DNA of 6,818 nucleotides from an uncultured Chloroflexota bacterium (lineage in GTDB: Bacteria > Chloroflexota > Dehalococcoidia > UBA3495): contig CAJWGH010000057.1 in NCBI GenBank assembly GCA_913031095.1, forward strand, positions 1-6,818, written 5' to 3'. Numbering within the stretch: the stretch's first letter is position 1; every line of letters starts with the position of its first letter. A program made the translations under genes and the position numbers. Under the pieces are notes generated by a model, which worked only from the letters and a program-made list of their open reading frames with translations, was not told where the DNA came from and made no database searches. Shown piece by piece: positions 6,104 to 6,818 of the stretch.

Positions 6104-6115
6104 GGGGGGACGGGG
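6104..6115 (+). promoter_or_regulatory. G-rich tract before the CBS-protein start
   Basis: GGGGGGACGGGG lies 3-14 nt before the proposed TTG start at 6119 and can serve as a loose ribosome-binding region. With GGG at 6095-6097 the leader has three G-tracts within 21 nt. The 89-bp gap after glmU shows no intrinsic terminator and no convincing promoter, favouring readthrough from glmU. Confidence 0.35.
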
Positions 6116-6118
6116 TGC

Positions 6119-6818
6119 TTGGATACATATTATTTACCACAAAGCATAGTTTTTATAGTCTTTGCCATCCTGTTCTCATACCTAAGCCTATTGCGCCTGG
6201 GGCGGCCTGCCGGGACAAGCAACAGCGATGACGAAACTTCGTTTCTCTCTGAACCGCTTCGCTTCTGGCTAAAAGTGGGCTGTCTTTTCCCTGCCACTAT
6301 TTCCGGCGTAGGCCTGATTCACGGTGTCGCTACTAACGATTGGTGGCTCATTGCCTTGGCGTGTGTTGGGCTCTTATTCGGATTTTTCTTGATTGAACGC
6401 GGCGCTGACAAAATTGGGAAACGCTATCCCAGATTGTCCCGGCCGTGGTCCCGAGCGATTATTGCGATTGGATCTTCTGCTGCGTTGGTTTTGAACGGCC
6501 AACCGAGCAATGGCAACGAGAATGGTAACGGCACAGGTTTGACCCAAGAAGAACTAGAAGAGCCCGCAATCACTGAAGACGAACTAATCAGCTTGGATGA
6601 CCGCGATAGAGAGATGCTTCGCTCAATCATCCGTTTGGACGCAACCACGGTCCGGGAAGTCATGGTGCCTAGGTTGGACATGGCCGCCGTTGAAGCCGAT
6701 TCGCCTTTGAGCGCGGTGGCTGAGACCATGGTAACCCGCGGACACAGTCGGTTGCCTGTCTATGAAGAGACCGCGGACAGGATACTAGGTATCATCCACG
6801 CCAGAGATGTCTTAGCCT
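6119..6818 (+). CDS. CorC/HlyC-like membrane protein with CBS domain (runs off right edge)
   Basis: 233 residues are visible. Hydrophobic segments lie at about 9-25, 53-70 and 75-92, with a weaker one at 113-125, so a membrane anchor of three or four helices is likely. Then comes an Asn/Gly-rich linker (126-140, GQPSNGNENGNGTG), an acidic stretch ending ITEDELISLDD, and the start of a CBS pair with the family motifs REVMVPRLDM, GHSRLPVYEE and GIIHARDVLA. This order matches CorC/HlyC/CNNM-type proteins, linked to Mg or Co efflux and sometimes annotated as hemolysins. The membrane part is shorter than the usual DUF21 domain (about 190 residues) and I do not see its SAxETA-like motif, so the branch is divergent. 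No ATG or GTG fits the N-terminus. TTG at 6119 gives a start like MDTYYL; TTG at 6098 is the alternative. It lies 89 bp after glmU on the same strand. Family sure, transport role inferred, start unsure. Confidence 0.85.
   Translation, partial: MDTYYLPQSIVFIVFAILFSYLSLLRLGRPAGTSNSDDETSFLSEPLRFWLKVGCLFPATISGVGLIHGVATNDWWLIALACVGLLFGFFLIERGADKIGKRYPRLSRPWSRAIIAIGSSAALVLNGQPSNGNENGNGTGLTQEELEEPAITEDELISLDDRDREMLRSIIRLDATTVREVMVPRLDMAAVEADSPLSAVAETMVTRGHSRLPVYEETADRILGIIHARDVLA

Noticed and set aside
6095..6115. G-quadruplex before the CBS gene
   Set aside because: Only three separate G-tracts are present; a stable three-tetrad fold needs four.
6098..6126. TTGACC as -35 of a promoter for the CBS gene
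   Set aside because: The hexamer 17 nt downstream is GGATAC, a poor -10, and transcription would begin after the proposed start codon.
6424..6729. 101-codon open frame on the minus strand
   Set aside because: It is a Ser-rich translation antisense to the CBS-domain gene, whose motifs fix the plus strand as coding.

Overview
The window reads as ordinary bacterial chromosome of moderate GC, densely coded, with Shine-Dalgarno motifs before most starts and sigma70-like promoter elements. There is no rRNA, tRNA, insertion sequence, phage gene or CRISPR array, so the host can only be guessed. Amidase-signature enzymes, a long-form cyclase-family hydrolase and an SMP-30-type protein next to glmU and a CBS-domain membrane protein would suit an environmental, organic-matter-degrading lineage such as marine Chloroflexota (SAR202-like). 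That assignment is an inference with low confidence.

Layout. (1) Positions 1-157, minus strand: N-terminus of an SMP-30/gluconolactonase-like protein, running off the left edge. (2) Positions 158-320: a divergent promoter region with an extended -10 facing left and a good -35/-10 pair facing right. (3) Positions 321-1905, plus strand: a 62-residue AtzG/GatC-like small protein followed by an amidase-signature enzyme. (4) Positions 1974-4489, minus strand, convergent with the previous unit: transcription runs from a second amidase, through a small ORF that overlaps its stop but carries an in-frame TGA at codon 3, to a cyclase-family metal hydrolase. (5) Positions 4490-4679: a second divergent promoter region with a TTGACA promoter facing left and an extended -10 facing right, the latter overlapped by a 21-bp near-perfect palindrome. 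(6) Positions 4680-6029, plus strand: bifunctional GlmU for UDP-GlcNAc synthesis. (7) Positions 6119-6818, plus strand: a CorC/HlyC-like membrane protein with a CBS domain, cut by the right edge.

How the genes fit together. The left two thirds is a hydrolase island of two amidases, one cyclase-family hydrolase and one possible lactonase, in three transcription units. It plausibly serves breakdown of amide-, imide- or lactone-containing organic compounds, but substrates cannot be read from the sequence. The right third is housekeeping: cell-envelope precursor synthesis and a membrane CBS protein. No single gene is clearly new. The points most worth a second look are the small-protein/amidase pair, the nonsense-interrupted small ORF between amidase and cyclase, and the palindrome sitting on the glmU -10 element.
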